A stretch of DNA of 8,936 nt, taken from the NCBI GenBank assembly GCA_964606415.1, contig CAZSGN010000104.1:1-8936 (forward strand), written 5' to 3'. Positions 6,977-8,936 of this stretch are shown piece after piece. Under the pieces are notes generated by a model that saw nothing but the letters and a program-made list of their open reading frames with translations, made no database searches and was not told the DNA's origin. Position numbers and translations under genes: made by a program. The stretch comes from CAZSGN01 sp964606415. GTDB lineage: Bacteria > Bacteroidota > Bacteroidia > Bacteroidales > JBBRXJ01. Position 1 is the stretch's first letter, and each line of letters opens with the position of its first letter.

Positions 6977-7660
6977 TTAATTATTATCAAAAAGCACATT
7001 AAAGCTTTCAGGACCTTTGTTAAACAAAAGATCAATAACAGATAAACCATGCACAAACTCCCCCCATAATTGAATGTATTCTGGATGTTTAAAGTTTGTA
7101 TAATAAACATCTATTCCTTCTTGTTTAAACATTTCTTCCATATTATATTGCCTGCCCCCTCCATCACCAGAAAGATAAATATCAGCACCACAAGATTTAC
7201 AGATAGCCAAGTTCCTCATATTCTTATCTACTTCATCTATTTGCAATTCTGAAGATCGAATAAGATCTGTCTTAATATTCATTTTTTCCTTTAAATATAA
7301 AATATTCGCTATATTGAAATTAGCAAGATATTCCCATTGCTTTAAAAAAAAATTTTCAATATCTAAATAATAATCATCAAAAAAGGGAGCTTTACTATAA
7401 CTATCATGAATAATTTTCAGATGTTGCTTATTCCATTTTTTATCGTTTGAAATTGGAATATCCTTAATAAGTATTTCCTTTTTAGACAAGGGAACAGTTA
7501 GCCTTTTAATGCCATTAGGAGTTTTAATATTAGCCCTATTCGTGTAGCTTTTTTTTGAATGTTGAACATCATCTAAAATAACAAATAAGTCAGCCTTTGC
7601 CATTTTATAAAAATAACCTATCCATGGAATAAAATTGGGTTGATGTATCGCTATAGTCAT
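6977..7660 (-). CDS. WbqC family protein
   Basis: This 227-aa protein begins MTIAIHQPNFIPWIGYFYK, followed by ADLFVILDDVQHSKKSYTNR (residues 23-42) and LTVPL (54-58). This N-terminal pattern is the hallmark of the WbqC-like family (PF08889), named for a gene in an O-antigen cluster. Further conserved-looking parts are YLSGDGGGRQY (about 162-172) and FKHPEYIQLW near the C-terminus. Family members sit in O-antigen and other surface-polysaccharide loci, often near PIG-L deacetylases, but their reaction is not known to me. The protein appears soluble, with no signal peptide or membrane segment. Its ATG (7660-7658) overlaps the TGA of the upstream sulfotransferase in an ATGA arrangement, pointing to translational coupling. 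A 9-A run at 7344-7352 (T on the coding strand) lies within the gene. The family call is confident; the function is unknown. Confidence 0.85.
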   Translation of the reverse strand: MTIAIHQPNFIPWIGYFYKMAKADLFVILDDVQHSKKSYTNRANIKTPNGIKRLTVPLSKKEILIKDIPISNDKKWNKQHLKIIHDSYSKAPFFDDYYLDIENFFLKQWEYLANFNIANILYLKEKMNIKTDLIRSSELQIDEVDKNMRNLAICKSCGADIYLSGDGGGRQYNMEEMFKQEGIDVYYTNFKHPEYIQLWGEFVHGLSVIDLLFNKGPESFNVLFDNN

Positions 7661-8637
7661 TTTCGATATTTGTTAAGAAGTTTTTTAAATTCAGATTTTT
7701 TCTTATTATCATAGGATTTGAAAGGAAATGAAGGAGGTATGCTTTCAATTTTAATATCATAACCAAAATGCTCCCAAAGATGCGCTTTTACCCTTTTAAC
7801 AATAGATGTAGGTCTTTCACATAAATCTTGATAATTAAACCTTAATATGTTTTTATTTCCTATTTTATCAAATTGTTCATCATACATAGCAGAGAGAAAA
7901 GACACCTGTCCTGCAATTTGGTTCATATACGGCAAGTCTTTCAAAAGATAATATTCTCTCGGAATAATACTCCACCATAAATTCAAGTCATCATAGAATT
8001 TCTTGCGAGCCTCAAGAATTGAAACTGCAGTATCCGCATGATCCCTTTGTATCTCAATGAATAAAGCATTAGGAATATGCTTTATTATTTTTTCAATATG
8101 AAAAGAACCAAAAATATTTTTCATACACATAGGCTTATCAAATATCGATTGCATATTTAGTAATACTTTTCGTAAACCAACCCAATCAATATGTTTTTCT
8201 ATCTCCTCTCTATTTATGTGCCCCTCAATATTATCTTTCTTGAGCCAATATCTCCAAAAATATCCAAACTCATGTATATCATTAATGCCATAAGTACTTG
8301 CATAATCAGATCGAAAACTTATATTTTTATTATCACCATGAATAATCTTCGACAATTTGATTCCAGTAACTGGAGCTAGCCAAAATCTTGCCATAAAATT
8401 ATTAATATAACCAACATCAAAGGCTGCAATTAACAACTGTGTCATAATGGTAGTGCCAGAACGAGGCAAGCCATAAACAAACAAGAAAGGATATCCAGAT
8501 TCAATATCTTGATAATAAGATGATTCATCTTCTTGCAATACTTTATTAACATGAATAAGGAAATCCTCATTTTCTTCACTCTTATAATGTATTTCCTTTC
8601 TTCTTTTATTAAAATCAGATAATTTATTAAATTCCAT
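7657..8637 (-). CDS. sulfotransferase family protein (PAPS-dependent)
   Basis: This 326-aa protein has the two cofactor-binding signatures of PAPS-dependent sulfotransferases. The first is the 5'-phosphosulfate loop in PFLFVYGLPRSGTTIMTQLL (residues 50-69, GLPRSGTT 56-63). The second is a 3'-phosphate-binding segment in NALFIEIQRDHADTAVSILEARKKF (190-214), where R198 and S206 fit the usual Arg...Ser pair. FNYQDLCERP (267-276) is the typical late-family 'YEDL..P' block. It has no signal peptide or membrane helix, so it probably acts in the cytoplasm on a nucleotide- or lipid-linked sugar or another acceptor. The acceptor cannot be told. It starts 10 bp after the PIG-L gene and overlaps wbqC by 4 bp, so the three form one transcription unit. 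The gene is AT-rich like its neighbours and unlike glyQS. Family call strong; substrate unknown. Confidence 0.85.
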   Translation of the reverse strand: MEFNKLSDFNKRRKEIHYKSEENEDFLIHVNKVLQEDESSYYQDIESGYPFLFVYGLPRSGTTIMTQLLIAAFDVGYINNFMARFWLAPVTGIKLSKIIHGDNKNISFRSDYASTYGINDIHEFGYFWRYWLKKDNIEGHINREEIEKHIDWVGLRKVLLNMQSIFDKPMCMKNIFGSFHIEKIIKHIPNALFIEIQRDHADTAVSILEARKKFYDDLNLWWSIIPREYYLLKDLPYMNQIAGQVSFLSAMYDEQFDKIGNKNILRFNYQDLCERPTSIVKRVKAHLWEHFGYDIKIESIPPSFPFKSYDNKKKSEFKKLLNKYRK

Positions 8638-8647
8638 TAATGAAAAT

Positions 8648-8936
8648 TTATATTATCCATCGTATGACTTCAAAGGCTTCTGCAAAAGTTTTACTAACCA
8701 TCACTCCTCTGGTTTTAGCAAGGCTATAAATGAAATCTTCAGAAGCATAGGCTCTCATTTTCTGCGAATTATATGCACCCAAAGCATACACTTTTTTTTC
8801 TATATGCCTTTTTTCAAGAGTAATAAAACATTGGTTATGAAAAGTCATATTATTCCAGGGTACTTCATAACCCAAAATAGTTGTTTGCTTAAAAGCTCTT
8901 AGTCCTTCCATGGCAATAGTATGATGATCCTGATGC
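8648..8936 (-). CDS. PIG-L family deacetylase, partial (N-terminus off the right edge)
   Basis: Ninety-five complete C-terminal codons are visible, plus one base. Frame-reading continues past the internal methionine at 8911 into HQDHHTIA before the window ends, and that HxDH motif is the second zinc-binding motif of PIG-L/LmbE deacetylases, so the methionine is internal and not the start. Downstream lie FKQTTILGYEVPWNN and a C-terminus ending FAEAFEVIRWII, both typical of Bacteroidota PIG-L proteins of glycan loci. These enzymes are zinc-dependent and remove acetyl groups from N-acetylated amino sugars (for example GlcNAc on inositol lipids or small thiols). The first zinc motif (PxxDD-like) would be off the edge and cannot be checked. 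It stops 10 bp before the sulfotransferase start, so it is the upstream visible gene of a three-gene unit. Confidence 0.8.
   Translation of the reverse strand, partial: HQDHHTIAMEGLRAFKQTTILGYEVPWNNMTFHNQCFITLEKRHIEKKVYALGAYNSQKMRAYASEDFIYSLAKTRGVMVSKTFAEAFEVIRWII

Noticed and set aside
7344..7352. Nine-A run in wbqC, and similar 8-base runs at 7549-7556 and 8792-8799, as phase-variation tracts
   Set aside because: An equal 8-base run occurs at 1720-1727 in the core DUF3098 gene, so runs of this length are ordinary in this AT-rich DNA; only the 10-A tract was kept.
8648..8911. Complete 87-aa small protein starting at the methionine at 8911
   Set aside because: The frame stays open upstream to the window edge and encodes HQDHH, the PIG-L zinc motif, so this is the C-terminus of a larger deacetylase.

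Overview
The window looks like chromosomal DNA of a member of the Bacteroidota; the order cannot be fixed from the sequence (Bacteroidales/Marinilabiliales-like is a guess). The evidence is a DUF3098 gene between ftsX and uppP (a typical Bacteroidota arrangement), a single-chain glycyl-tRNA synthetase, translation starts without Shine-Dalgarno sequences, and two exact copies of the TAnnTTTG -7 promoter element characteristic of this phylum. I found no tRNA, rRNA, CRISPR array, transposase or phage gene.

Left part (1-3660, minus strand): a compact housekeeping run read right to left, ilvE (branched-chain aminotransferase) - ftsX - DUF3098 membrane protein - uppP (undecaprenyl-diphosphatase) - truB (tRNA pseudouridine-55 synthase, cut by the left edge). 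Gaps are 12-23 bp, so it is probably one transcript. ftsX and uppP serve cell division and lipid-carrier recycling for wall and surface glycans; ilvE and truB are metabolic and translational passengers. truB appears to start at TTG.

Middle (3661-3995): a 335-bp divergent intergenic region. A -7 box for ilvE lies about 40 bp from its start codon and one for glyQS about 40 bp from its start codon. Between them is an unexplained GC-rich, hairpin-forming block (about 57% GC against 23-28% in its flanks).

Right part (3996-8936): glyQS on the plus strand, followed after 5 bp by a GT4-like glycosyltransferase. Around this junction composition changes: sampled 60-bp lines in glyQS are 47-50% GC, and lines beyond it are 20-37%. 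Convergent to the glycosyltransferase is a minus-strand cassette, PIG-L-type deacetylase (5' end off the right edge) - PAPS-dependent sulfotransferase - WbqC-family protein, with a 10-bp gap and then a 4-bp ATGA overlap. This appears to be the edge of a variable surface-polysaccharide locus next to conserved core genes. The most interesting possibility is that the deacetylase and sulfotransferase act in sequence on an amino sugar, making a sulfated or otherwise N-modified surface glycan. That is inference only.
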